This document shows, in pieces, positions 26,323-35,210 of a DNA stretch of 64,000 bases; within the stretch, counting starts at the first letter, position 1; each line of letters starts with the position of its first letter. The position numbers and the translations under genes are program-made. This DNA is from Tolypothrix sp. FACHB-123. Its GTDB lineage: Bacteria; Cyanobacteriota; Cyanobacteriia; Cyanobacteriales; Nostocaceae. The notes under the pieces are model-generated. The model saw only the letters and a program-made list of their open reading frames with translations, searched no databases and was not told where the DNA came from. The stretch covers positions 22,610 to 86,609 of the forward strand of contig NZ_JACJRE010000035.1 of NCBI RefSeq assembly GCF_014697075.1, written 5' to 3'.

Positions 26323-29300
26323 TCAATTGACTTTAAACTTGCTAGCAGTTGTTAATAGTTCTTTTGCCATGCCTGATAATGTTTGGAAAACAACGGCAAT
26401 TTCATGAGATTCATCAACAGTTTGGTGAGAAATTTGCGCTACATCTTTCATCGTTGCCGTTACCTTGACAGACTGATCCATTTGTTGTTGAGTGGCTTCG
26501 GTAATGCGCTGAATTAACTGACTAATTTCCGCAGTAGCGCTAACAATAGCATTCAAATTCTGTCGAGCATCACTGACAAGGTTTGTCCCTTCTACTACCT
26601 GTTGGATACCTATGTCCATAGCTACAGATACTTCTCCAGTATCTGCTTGAATCTCTTGAACTAATTTTTCAATTTCGATAGTAGCTGCTGCTGACTGGCG
26701 CGATAAAGAACGAACTTCATCTGCTACCACAGCAAAACCTTTGCCATATTCACCTGCACGAGTAGCTTCAATAGCAGCGTTCAGCGCTAGGACGTTGGTT
26801 TGAGTGGCAAAATTACTAATTAAGTTCACTACTTTGGAGATTTTTTGTGAAGATTCGCTGAGCCGTTTAATCTTTTTACTGGTTTGAGCAACAGTTTCGC
26901 GAATTCCTTCGATAGCTTGTACAGTCAAGTTCATTGCACCATCACCAGACTCGACAGTTTGGTTAGCTTGTTTGACTGCTACTTGTACCAATTCAGCGTT
27001 AGCTACCACAGCTTTTGTCGCGTCAACCATTTGTTGAATGTCACTTAAAGCGGTGGCCATTTCTTGGGATTGTTGGTTTGCTAAGTTGGTCAGTCCCACT
27101 AATGATGCTTCGCTAGTATCAGAAGTCTGCGCAACTTGTTGAGCTGCTGTCTGCACTTGGATGACAATTTGTCGCAATGCTTGCAGGGTATTATTGTAAG
27201 CATCAGCAATTGTACCGAGTTCATCCTCTGTGATGGGCGCGCGTACTGTCAAGTTGCCATTAAGGGCGGGTCTTAGGGCTGTTAACAGTTGAATAGAACG
27301 CTGTTGTAATAACTCTTTAGCGGCTTTTTCTCGTGCGGCGGCTTCTGCTAATTGTGTTGACTGTGCTTTTACTTGTTGCAAATACTCAGTTTGTTGTAAT
27401 GCTAACCCTAATTGGTCGGAAGTTCTTCCTAACAAGCTAATTTCCGATTCTTCCCACTCACGAGTTCCAGAGTTTTGGTAAACTGCCAATAATCCCCACA
27501 GTTTTTCACCAAAGAATATCGGCACTGTCACATAAGCCCTAACTTCAAATTTCTCTAATGCTTCAATGTGACAGGGAGAATGTCCAGCATTGTAAATATC
27601 ATTAGTGAAAAAATAGTCACCTTTCTGATATTTACCCATTTGAGCGCACTCTTGTATTTGGGTATCTTTCCAGACTGTAATTTTATCGGGGCCTACCAAT
27701 TTTATCCAGCCATGAGCTACTGATTCTGCGACAAATTCGCCACTCCAGTCAGGATTAAAACGATAGATACAAGCGCGATCGCATTTTAGTAATTGGCGGA
27801 TATCTTGAGTGGATGTTTTGAAGATTTCTTCCACATCTAAAGATTGGCGAATGCGATCGACTAGTTTCGTTAAGGCTTTTTCTTGTTCAGCTATCTGCGC
27901 TAATTTTTCTGATTTGACTCTGACCTGATCAAAATATTCAATTTGTGATTTAGCTAGGCTAAATTGTAAGCCAATTTGTTCTAAAAAGTTAACTTCCCAG
28001 TTTTGCCAATGACGAGTGCCTGAGTTTTGATAAGCGCCTAACAAACCCCATAATTTTTCACCTAAGAAAATAGGAACTATGATAAATGCTTTAACTTCAA
28101 AATGCTCTAAAATTTCCAGATGACAAGCCGCAAAGTTGGTTTGATAAATGTCATTAACAACTGAGTTTTCGCCTTTAACATATCTACCTCCCTGGGTTTC
28201 TTGCAAATAGGTATCATCCCACACTGTGTTCAGATCTGGCCCTACCAGTTTCACCCAGCCATGGCCTACCGATTCTGCAATAAACTTACCACCCCAGTTA
28301 GGATTGAAGCGATAGACGGCAACGCGATCGCATCTTAGCGATTGACGGACTTCTTGAGTTGTGATTCTAAAAATGCTTTCTGTATCTAAAGATTGGCGGA
28401 TGCGGTTAGCTATTTTTGTTAAGGTTTTTTCCTGTTCAACTATTTGAGTTAGTTGCTCATTTTGGGCTTTCACCTGTTCTAAATATTCGGCTTGAGAAAT
28501 AGCAACGCCAAATTGCAAGCCAATATCTGTCAAAAAGTTTGTTTCCCAAGGTTGCCAATTACGAGTTTCGGAGTTTTGATAAGCTGCTAGTAAACCCCAT
28601 AATTTTTTGCCAGACAAAACGGGAACTATGATATAAGCTTTGATTTCAAACTGCTCTAAAATTTCTACATGGCATTGAGAGTGCCCGGCTTGAGAAATAT
28701 CATTAACAGTTAAACTTTCGCCTTGTGCATAACGTCCGCCTTGGGTTTCTTGCAAGTATGTATCTTCCCAAACAGTTTTGATATTCGGGGCTACTAGTTT
28801 TACCCAAGCATTACCCACAGATTCTGCAACAAACTCGCCACTCCAGTCGGGATCGAAGCGATATACAGCTACGCGATCGCAGCGGAGAAATTGGCGAATT
28901 TCATGAGTAGTTGCTTGAAAAATTTTATCAATAGATGTGACGTGGAGAATTCTATCAATAACTTTGGTAATTGATTTCTGCGCTAGTAGTTCTTGTTGTA
29001 TTTGTGTTTGGGATGTAAAGCTTTGTATCCTGTAAGCAATTTCTGTAGTAATTTGAACTAGTAAGGTAATTTCTAATTCTTGCCATTGACGGGACAAAGC
29101 ACAATTATTGACTACCAGTAAGCCCCATACCTGATCGTTGACTAAAATTGGTACGCTTAAGCTAGCTTTAACCTGAAATCTATCTAGTAGTTGTTGTTGA
29201 TAAGGTGTAACTTTTATCTGCGTAACATCATTAATAACTACAGGTTCTAAATAATCTTGACTGGTATAGGCACCAAAGGTGATACTTGGCAGATTTTCTT

Positions 29301-29634
29301 CAATAGTTGGTGTCCAACCTAAGGTGAGAGATTCTGCAACTACTTTCCCAGTATCAGCAGTTTTAAACTCATAAATTAAAGCGCGATCGCTAACAATTTC
29401 TTCTCTGACTTGGACTACAGCTAATTTAAGGATTGTTTCAATATCTGGAGCTTGACGTAGCTGATTATTAATAGTTTTTAACTGCTGCCGCCAATTTTTA
29501 AATTCTTGTTCTATAGCATTTAATGTAGATAACTCATCAGTAGCAATATTAGCGATATTGCTACTACCATTTTCATTTTCTATATTGCTAATAATTTGCG
29601 TATTTTTTGGAGATTTGTTATACGAAACTGTCAT
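26323..29634 (-). CDS. pixJ: PixJ-type cyanobacteriochrome phototaxis receptor
   Basis: A 1103-residue methyl-accepting-type receptor with four tandem GAF domains, a HAMP-like linker (NGNLTVRAPITEDELGTIAD) and an MCP signalling domain (ATRAGEYGKGFAVVADEVR hairpin tip). GAF1 (~45-210) has no chromophore Cys. GAF2, GAF3 and GAF4 each have Cys-His: Cys321, Cys504 and Cys688. Each also has Trp-x-Asp (GAF2: Trp289, Asp291), the red/green cyanobacteriochrome signature, and none has the DxCF second Cys. Numbering in GAF2 equals the residues published for Anabaena AnPixJ. No membrane helix is evident, so it should signal from the cytoplasm through PixI to PixL. It lies 103 bp after pixI and 155 bp before pixL. 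Confidence 0.92.
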   Translation of the reverse strand: MTVSYNKSPKNTQIISNIENENGSSNIANIATDELSTLNAIEQEFKNWRQQLKTINNQLRQAPDIETILKLAVVQVREEIVSDRALIYEFKTADTGKVVAESLTLGWTPTIEENLPSITFGAYTSQDYLEPVVINDVTQIKVTPYQQQLLDRFQVKASLSVPILVNDQVWGLLVVNNCALSRQWQELEITLLVQITTEIAYRIQSFTSQTQIQQELLAQKSITKVIDRILHVTSIDKIFQATTHEIRQFLRCDRVAVYRFDPDWSGEFVAESVGNAWVKLVAPNIKTVWEDTYLQETQGGRYAQGESLTVNDISQAGHSQCHVEILEQFEIKAYIIVPVLSGKKLWGLLAAYQNSETRNWQPWETNFLTDIGLQFGVAISQAEYLEQVKAQNEQLTQIVEQEKTLTKIANRIRQSLDTESIFRITTQEVRQSLRCDRVAVYRFNPNWGGKFIAESVGHGWVKLVGPDLNTVWDDTYLQETQGGRYVKGENSVVNDIYQTNFAACHLEILEHFEVKAFIIVPIFLGEKLWGLLGAYQNSGTRHWQNWEVNFLEQIGLQFSLAKSQIEYFDQVRVKSEKLAQIAEQEKALTKLVDRIRQSLDVEEIFKTSTQDIRQLLKCDRACIYRFNPDWSGEFVAESVAHGWIKLVGPDKITVWKDTQIQECAQMGKYQKGDYFFTNDIYNAGHSPCHIEALEKFEVRAYVTVPIFFGEKLWGLLAVYQNSGTREWEESEISLLGRTSDQLGLALQQTEYLQQVKAQSTQLAEAAAREKAAKELLQQRSIQLLTALRPALNGNLTVRAPITEDELGTIADAYNNTLQALRQIVIQVQTAAQQVAQTSDTSEASLVGLTNLANQQSQEMATALSDIQQMVDATKAVVANAELVQVAVKQANQTVESGDGAMNLTVQAIEGIRETVAQTSKKIKRLSESSQKISKVVNLISNFATQTNVLALNAAIEATRAGEYGKGFAVVADEVRSLSRQSAAATIEIEKLVQEIQADTGEVSVAMDIGIQQVVEGTNLVSDARQNLNAIVSATAEISQLIQRITEATQQQMDQSVKVTATMKDVAQISHQTVDESHEIAVVFQTLSGMAKELLTTASKFKVN

Positions 29635-29737
29635 TTTACACCCCTGAGTAATTGTTTTTAACGAAGAAATTTGAGGTTTCCCACTTAAAAAAGATGATAC
29701 ATACCACCAATATCTGCTATTGCTGAATATGCAATCG

Positions 29738-30217
29738 TTAATTATGATTTATCCACATCGGAGATTGGATAATCGACGGCGCATTCAAATTAAACACCAT
29801 CGCCTCTTCAGAATTAATATAGTAACCCTCTACAAAAGGCGAAATAGCTGAATAAAATAGTTCGGCAGATGGAGCTTTCATTTTTTCTGTATCTAGCCAC
29901 TCTATATCTGTCAGTTGACGTACCAATAGCCCTAAATATTTACCATCATTTTCTAGGACAATTGCCATCATTTTGGCAACTACATTGTTACTTTGTAATA
30001 ATGGCGGATAACCTAACATCTCTTCTAAATCGATTAACCACAGCATTTCGCCACGCCAATTGTAAATACCTAAAACACAATTGGGCATTTGTGGTACACC
30101 ACAAATTTCTGTCAAAGAAATTTGTAATACCTCTGCAATGTGCTGTAAATTAATGACAGCTAAGTCATTAGTTCCTAAATTAAAGCTCAAAAATTTTTGC
30201 TTGGTCTCCAACGTCAT
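29738..30217 (-). CDS. pixI: CheW-type coupling protein (PixI)
   Basis: A 159-residue CheW-like domain. The fold is recognisable from FSLGTNDLAVINLQHIAEVL-like strand order, the conserved VPQMPNCVLGIYNWRGEMLWLIDL segment and the C-terminal strand. It bridges the PixJ receptor and the PixL kinase. It sits in order between pixH and pixJ, 98 bp from pixH and 103 bp from pixJ, on the minus strand. Confidence 0.88.
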   Translation of the reverse strand: MTLETKQKFLSFNLGTNDLAVINLQHIAEVLQISLTEICGVPQMPNCVLGIYNWRGEMLWLIDLEEMLGYPPLLQSNNVVAKMMAIVLENDGKYLGLLVRQLTDIEWLDTEKMKAPSAELFYSAISPFVEGYYINSEEAMVFNLNAPSIIQSPMWINHN

Positions 30218-30315
30218 AGTTCCTTTATAGTAGATGTTTCCCTATAGCCACTGTCTTGATTTTCTTGGAAAATAAAAAAGCTGTAACTATAATTTTGCAC
30301 CTATTTTTGCTGCGT

Positions 30316-30681
30316 CTAAGGTTTAACTAATTGTTGTAAAGTCACAACTAATTCTTCCTTATTAATAGGTTTTGATAGGTAAGCTTGAGCACCAAGCATA
30401 TTACCCCAAATTTTATCTACATCAGTATTTTTGGTGGAACAAAATACTACAGGAATTTTACTAGTGTTAGGATCGTTTTTTAGCTCGCGACAAATTTCAT
30501 AGCCGCTTTTACCAGGTAAAATTACATCGAGAAATATTAAATCTGGCTTAGATGAACCTATTTTGTCTAAAGCTTCTTCACTACTTTTGGCACATACTAC
30601 ATAGTATCCAGCTTGTTGTAAATAACCGCTGAGAATTTCCATGTCTGTCAAACCATCTTCAACAACTAAAACAGTGGTCAT
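30316..30681 (-). CDS. pixH: CheY-type response regulator (PixH)
   Basis: A single receiver domain of 121 residues. The phospho-acceptor is Asp52 (FLDVILPG), the acid pair is Glu8-Asp9 (VVEDG), and the switch Lys is in YLSKPINKEEL. The segment CSTKNTDVDKIWG is typical of PixH/PilH-like regulators. It likely receives phosphate from PixL and acts on type IV pilus motility. It is preceded by a 469-bp gap from pixG, longer than the other spacings in the cluster. Confidence 0.9.
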   Translation of the reverse strand: MTTVLVVEDGLTDMEILSGYLQQAGYYVVCAKSSEEALDKIGSSKPDLIFLDVILPGKSGYEICRELKNDPNTSKIPVVFCSTKNTDVDKIWGNMLGAQAYLSKPINKEELVVTLQQLVKP

Positions 30682-31150
30682 AATTAAGTTCCAAGTAAAT
30701 TTCTATGTTTAATTACAATCAAGTAAAATTTGGTATATTAATACTAATTTAATTTCTCATAGTTTTACATCAGAAAAAGCACTTAAAAACTATTTATTTT
30801 AATAAATATATCCGATTAACTGAACTACAAAATCAGCTTTACGAAGCTACTAAATGATATTTAGGAGAATTTGGCGTCAGGAATAGCTAAATCAGTAAAT
30901 ATTATTTCTAGTATGCACTTTTAATCAAAATATATAATTAATTATATTTAAAAATAGTAAATATTTGAGTTTAATTAAAAAATTTGCATCATCAAATTCT
31001 CAAAAATTAAGCATTAGATATCAGCTAAAAAATTGTTACTGTATCTTATTTTCTGCATGAGAATTGTGGATGAGAGAGCAGCCATTTATCTATGTATGTA
31101 TGCAATATATGTAGAGACTTTATAATACAGTCTCTACATAGTTTTGCTTT
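30682..31150. other. Long gap between pixG and pixH
   Basis: This 469-bp AT-rich gap contains no frame of note. A perfect hairpin at 31108-31140 lies just past the pixG stop. A separate promoter for pixHIJL is likely here but no box is convincing. Confidence 0.5.
31108..31140. terminator. Perfect 12-bp hairpin after pixG
   Basis: TATGTAGAGACT at 31108-31119 pairs fully with AGTCTCTACATA at 31129-31140 around a 9-nt loop. Reading in the pixG direction it starts 10 nt after the stop, so it may reduce read-through into pixH. No T-run follows on the minus strand. Confidence 0.6.
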
Positions 31151-32383
31151 TTAAGCCTGTACTTCATTCACATGAAATCGACTGTATAATCCATCAACTT
31201 TAGAAGCATTGACCTTGATTGATGAAGCTGAAGTAGGTAGATATTTACGTACTATTCCCATGACCTTATCACCAGCTAAAGGCTTAGTGAGAAAATCTGT
31301 AGAACCCACAACTTTAGCACGCACTCTATCTATTAATCCATCATTACCTGTGATGATGACTACTGGTGTGTTAGCAAAGGTAGAAATTCGTCGCAGTTGA
31401 GTGCATATTTCGTAACCACTAGCAACAGGCATAACTAAATCTAAAAAAATTAAGTCTGGCTGATATTGAATCAAAGTGGGTAAAGCTTGCACTGCATCTT
31501 GAATGGCGATAAATCTTAACCCATGTGAGGTAATAATCTCCTCCATCATTTTACAGATTTGAGGGCTGTCATCGATACAGGCTACCAATGGAGCAGTTGA
31601 ATGTTTTGATTTGGTAGTTGTGAGATTTTTCTCCACTTCAACGGCTACTAAAGGTAAATCGGGTACTTCTACTAGTTCAATAATGCCTTTGAGGATATAT
31701 GGTAGCAAGGAACGAGCAACTGGCATTAAATTCTGCTTCATTTTTACTGCTAAATCTCGCAGTGTATATTTGCCATTAATAAAGCTGACAAAGTTGTTAT
31801 AAACAGATGAACTTACCAATTGCTGGAGTTGTTCTGGTTTGCGCAGAACTGGTGCAAAATCAGGATGTAAATTTGTTAAACCTGCTTCTGACCAGAGCTT
31901 CCACGAGTCTTGCATTTGCTTTAAAGAAACCTCTGCACTCGTGAAACTCATGGGCATATCTAAAATTACTTGCTGGCTACGATGACAAGTTACAGAAGTA
32001 AAATCTGCTTCTTGAGCTAGATCAAAAAATAATTCTGCTATTGTGTTTTCTACAATTATTTGGATTTGCTCGCGCTGAATTTTTTGTTTTTTATATAAGG
32101 CTTCTAAAAGGTGGTAATCCCAGTAATCGATAGTTAAATGTTCAGCACTGACACGAAGCTTATCTACATCAATTTGAGGGCAATGTTGCGCCATTTGTCT
32201 ACGCCAACGGCGAAAAGGATGAATTCCTCCAGTGGCCCAAACTATTCGTCCTAGTCGATAATAAAAAGTCCAATGGTTTCCCTTTGAGCTTTTAATGTTT
32301 AGCTGCCCATTATATTGGAGTTGAGTACAAGTTTTAAATTCATTAATTAAATTGTTTAATATCATCATGTTTTGGTGGGTCAT
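31151..32383 (-). CDS. pixG: PatA/PixG-type response regulator
   Basis: A 410-residue regulator with an N-terminal PATAN/DUF4388-type domain (NGQLNIKSSKGNHWTFYYRL, then GRIVWATGGIHPFRRWRR) and a C-terminal receiver (VACIDDSPQICKMMEEI, Asp in LIFLDLVMPVASGYEIC, Lys in FLTKPL). This is the architecture of PixG and PatA. In phototaxis systems it couples the Che-type phosphorelay to type IV pili. The ATG at 32383 is preferred because AAGGA lies 6 nt upstream; a longer frame starts at 32422. It is the first gene of the cluster, transcribed from the 698-bp gap with murQ. Confidence 0.85.
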   Translation of the reverse strand: MTHQNMMILNNLINEFKTCTQLQYNGQLNIKSSKGNHWTFYYRLGRIVWATGGIHPFRRWRRQMAQHCPQIDVDKLRVSAEHLTIDYWDYHLLEALYKKQKIQREQIQIIVENTIAELFFDLAQEADFTSVTCHRSQQVILDMPMSFTSAEVSLKQMQDSWKLWSEAGLTNLHPDFAPVLRKPEQLQQLVSSSVYNNFVSFINGKYTLRDLAVKMKQNLMPVARSLLPYILKGIIELVEVPDLPLVAVEVEKNLTTTKSKHSTAPLVACIDDSPQICKMMEEIITSHGLRFIAIQDAVQALPTLIQYQPDLIFLDLVMPVASGYEICTQLRRISTFANTPVVIITGNDGLIDRVRAKVVGSTDFLTKPLAGDKVMGIVRKYLPTSASSIKVNASKVDGLYSRFHVNEVQA

Positions 32384-33081
32384 ACATTGTCCTTCTACTA
32401 ACAATTCAGCCCTTCGCAACACTATCTAGTTAATAGTCAGCCAATACCTTAATATTGCTAATAGATTAGGCAAGAATCTCCGGATGCTTGCTATTTCTCT
32501 TGTACAAATTAGATATAGGACTACTAAATTCAAGCTGAAAATCACAAACGCAATAGGATGGTAAAAGCACTGTCATCAGAAGAGCAAGATAAAAAATCAT
32601 CGCCCTTCATGGCACTGTATTCGCTACCAAGAATTAACTAATCATGAGGAATAGATATTTTTCCCAACGTTAGTCTATAGCCTTGTGATTAAATTATCTT
32701 ATTCATTTTTGGGCTAGATAACGATCGGGGTATATACTGATTTATATTTAAAAAACTCTTGGCCGTAAACAAAATTATTATTCAGATTGTCATTGATGAT
32801 TGATTTGTTTACTTTTGAAACATTAATTTACATATACTCGGTAATCTTGATGAGTATATATCCTTAAAAAATATCTTTGCTATGTAGCAGGTGTCTAAAA
32901 TTTTAGTTTAAAACGTTAGTATACTTTCGTTACAAGTATTGATATGACGGGGTTTTCCCCGCCATAAACTCCAGTTATTTACCAAAAAATCTCCGGCATT
33001 TCTGGCTAATTATTTCTGGTTAATTGACTCTGCTGTGATTCACTTTAACGCATAAAAGCAACATCTTCTGAGAATTTGTTG
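32384..33081. promoter_or_regulatory. pix promoter region and murQ 3' flank
   Basis: 698 AT-rich bp between the start of pixG and the end of murQ. The right part holds the hairpin at 32944-32965. The pix promoter should lie within the left 500 bp, but I cannot assign its boxes. Confidence 0.45.
32944..32965. terminator. Hairpin after murQ
   Basis: ATGACGGGG at 32944-32952 and CCCCGCCAT at 32957-32965 pair at 8 of 9 positions around TTTT. It lies 117 bp after the murQ stop on the minus strand and is a plausible terminator. Confidence 0.55.
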
Positions 33082-34005
33082 TTATTGTTTTTTATGGTTA
33101 TGGCTGGCAATAGCAGCCTTTAAGTTACCATCATGTTCTAACAAAAGTTGCTCGCCTGCTGCTTTTTCTAACCCAGTCCAATGCATTAATAGAGCTAGCT
33201 TCACCCAGTTAGCGCTACGATCTAGTAATAAACCTGCATCTTCCCGACTTAAATCTGTCAAGTCTTGCAAAATGCGCAAAGCGCGATCGCGTAGTTTTTG
33301 ATTGGTCACAGCTACATCTACCATGCGATTGCCATAAACTTTACCTAGTTTGACCATCACTCCGGTAGAAAGAATATTTAGAGTTAGCTTTGTTGCTGTC
33401 CCAGCTTTCAGGCGAGTTGAACCAGCGAGAATTTCCGGGCCAGTTAACAAGCGAATATCAACATCGGCATCAAATTTTACCTGTTCAACAGGCACGCAGG
33501 CCAGAAAAATTGTCATGGCTCCCCGTTGGCGAGCAGCGTTTAGCGCACCGTGGACAAAAGGTGTCGTCCCACCTGCGGTAATCCCAACTACCACATCTAA
33601 TTGTGTAATTTGGCGTTGGGCGATCGCCGCTTCTCCATCTTGGGCGCGGTCTTCTAAATCTTCCGAACTACGTACTAATGCACCAGCACCACCAGCTATA
33701 ATTCCCTGTACTAATTCTGGTGGCGTACAAAAGGTAGGTGGACATTCCGCTGCGTCTAATACCCCCAATCTCCCACTTGTCCCGGCACCAACATAAAATA
33801 AGCGTCCCCCTTGGCGCAACCGTTCGGCAGTACAATCAATGGCATCAGCTATTTGATTTTTTGCCGCCGCTACCGCCGCAACTGCATTGTGGTCTTCAGT
33901 ATTAAATAACTCTACCAATTCCAGAGAACTGATCTGATCTAAATTCAGACTATTAGAGTTCACTTGCTCGGTTAACAGATAACCGCGTTCCTGTAAATTT
34001 GTCAT
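33082..34005 (-). CDS. murQ: N-acetylmuramic acid 6-phosphate etherase
   Basis: MurQ, 307 residues, cleaves the D-lactyl ether of MurNAc-6-phosphate to GlcNAc-6-phosphate in cell-wall recycling. The SIS domain carries GGRLFYVGAGTSGRLGVLDAAECPPTF, then GITAGGTTPFV, then GPEILAGSTRLKAGTATK, the signature of the family. Its length is standard. The C-terminal helical part ends GNLKAAIASH. It acts in the cytoplasm; kinases that would supply the substrate are not in the window. Confidence 0.97.
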   Translation of the reverse strand: MTNLQERGYLLTEQVNSNSLNLDQISSLELVELFNTEDHNAVAAVAAAKNQIADAIDCTAERLRQGGRLFYVGAGTSGRLGVLDAAECPPTFCTPPELVQGIIAGGAGALVRSSEDLEDRAQDGEAAIAQRQITQLDVVVGITAGGTTPFVHGALNAARQRGAMTIFLACVPVEQVKFDADVDIRLLTGPEILAGSTRLKAGTATKLTLNILSTGVMVKLGKVYGNRMVDVAVTNQKLRDRALRILQDLTDLSREDAGLLLDRSANWVKLALLMHWTGLEKAAGEQLLLEHDGNLKAAIASHNHKKQ

Positions 34006-34283
34006 TAATTTTTGTCCTTTCTTACAAAGTTCCGATACCTGCGGTAAGACGCTTTGCGTCTACGCCGGAAGCCGGCGCTTTGACTTTGCGCTTTGTCAGT
34101 TGTCAGTTCTCAATTCTCATATCATCTCCCAATACCATAATGAAAGTAACGTTCCCTTAACTATGGCTGGGAAAAGAGGATAAGGGAGATAAGAGAAGAA
34201 AGCGCATGAATATGGATAATAACTATTACTTATTGCCTTCTTGATTATTGACTATTAACTATTGACAACTGACAACTGAACAA
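34006..34283. repeat. Intergenic palindromes and TTGACAAC repeats
   Basis: AGACGCTTTGCGTCT (34047-34061) is a near-perfect palindrome, followed by GCCGGAAGCCGGC (34063-34075). At 34246-34278 TTGACTATTAACTATTGACAACTGACAACTG heptamers lead up to the DUF3110 stop codon. Confidence 0.6.
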
Positions 34284-34721
34284 TTATAGTAAGCCTTCCA
34301 ATTTGCGACGAATCTTTTCTATTTCACTATCAGACAACTCTGGTTCTGCTTCGTCTGCTGGATGAGGGCGGGAAGGTGGCTCAAATTCGCGATCGCTATC
34401 CTCAATTTCCCCATCAGGCTTCCAGTCTGTTTCTTGTACATTTAATTCTGGGGGAGTGACGACTATACTACTATTTTCCGGAACGATTTCCCAGTCATAG
34501 TTAGCGCTTACACAAAATTCCTTAATTTCTTCGGCATCGATCGTTTCTACGCTAGGGACGGGGAAATCTTGAGCTTCTAACATTAAAGCGTAGCGGGTTG
34601 CATCATCTTCCGACTCAAACATCAGAATTTTATTGCGATCGCCTATCCGCACGGTGTGAATCCCCTCATTTTCAGTTCGAGCATTGAAAATCAATACAAA
34701 AACGCGCATGGGTGTAATCAT
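34284..34721 (-). CDS. DUF3110 domain protein
   Basis: A 145-residue protein of the cyanobacterial DUF3110 family. The domain is in the first ~90 residues (MRVFVLIFNARTENEGIHTV, then ILMFESEDDATRYALMLEAQDFP, then EIKEFCVSANYDWEIV). The C-terminal third is acidic and probably disordered (DSDREFEPPSRPHPADEAEP) before a short helix. The ATG at 34709 (MRVFVL) is an equally good start. The function is unknown; it is found in photosynthetic organisms. Confidence 0.82.
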   Translation of the reverse strand: MITPMRVFVLIFNARTENEGIHTVRIGDRNKILMFESEDDATRYALMLEAQDFPVPSVETIDAEEIKEFCVSANYDWEIVPENSSIVVTPPELNVQETDWKPDGEIEDSDREFEPPSRPHPADEAEPELSDSEIEKIRRKLEGLL

Positions 34722-35210
34722 CTATCTTTAATGGTGGTTCTCTGGTCTCTATCTTAATTAAAGTTCTACGTTGTACCGATCGACTAGCCTTTTATTGATT
34801 TTCTTCAACAGTAAATATTTCTGGAACAAGGCCCCACTAAGACCGTCTACAATCGTGATGTGTTTGTCTTAGTTACCACCTTTACGGAAGTAAAATGGCA
34901 TTTTGGCTGGGGTAGAAGTTGTTGCTATGGGCTTAGTCTCAACCAGTCAAGAGTGCCATCTCTAGTTTGCATAGAGAACTACGCTCAAAGAAACACTGCC
35001 AGTAGAGCAATTTTTGATCGCATAGTTTGCGTAGTTTACTTGATTACGGTATTCCTGACAATGCCAATATCATTGAATAGAACAATTTCCTCGACTCTAG
35101 CGATCAAGCCTGAGGTTGAGTTGACGTATTCTAAGAATGGCAGCGCAATCTAGTACTAATTGATGCCAGCAGTAAGTCAGCTAAAGTCGTCAAATCAAGA
35201 GTGAAAGCCA
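34722..35210. other. Intergenic region upstream of tamB
   Basis: 489 bp between divergent genes. A 97-codon frame at 34860-35153 has no recognisable domain or ribosome-binding site and is not called. No repeat was seen. Confidence 0.45.

Noticed and set aside
34860-35153. 97-codon plus-strand frame upstream of tamB
   Set aside because: No ribosome-binding site, no domain, unusual composition.
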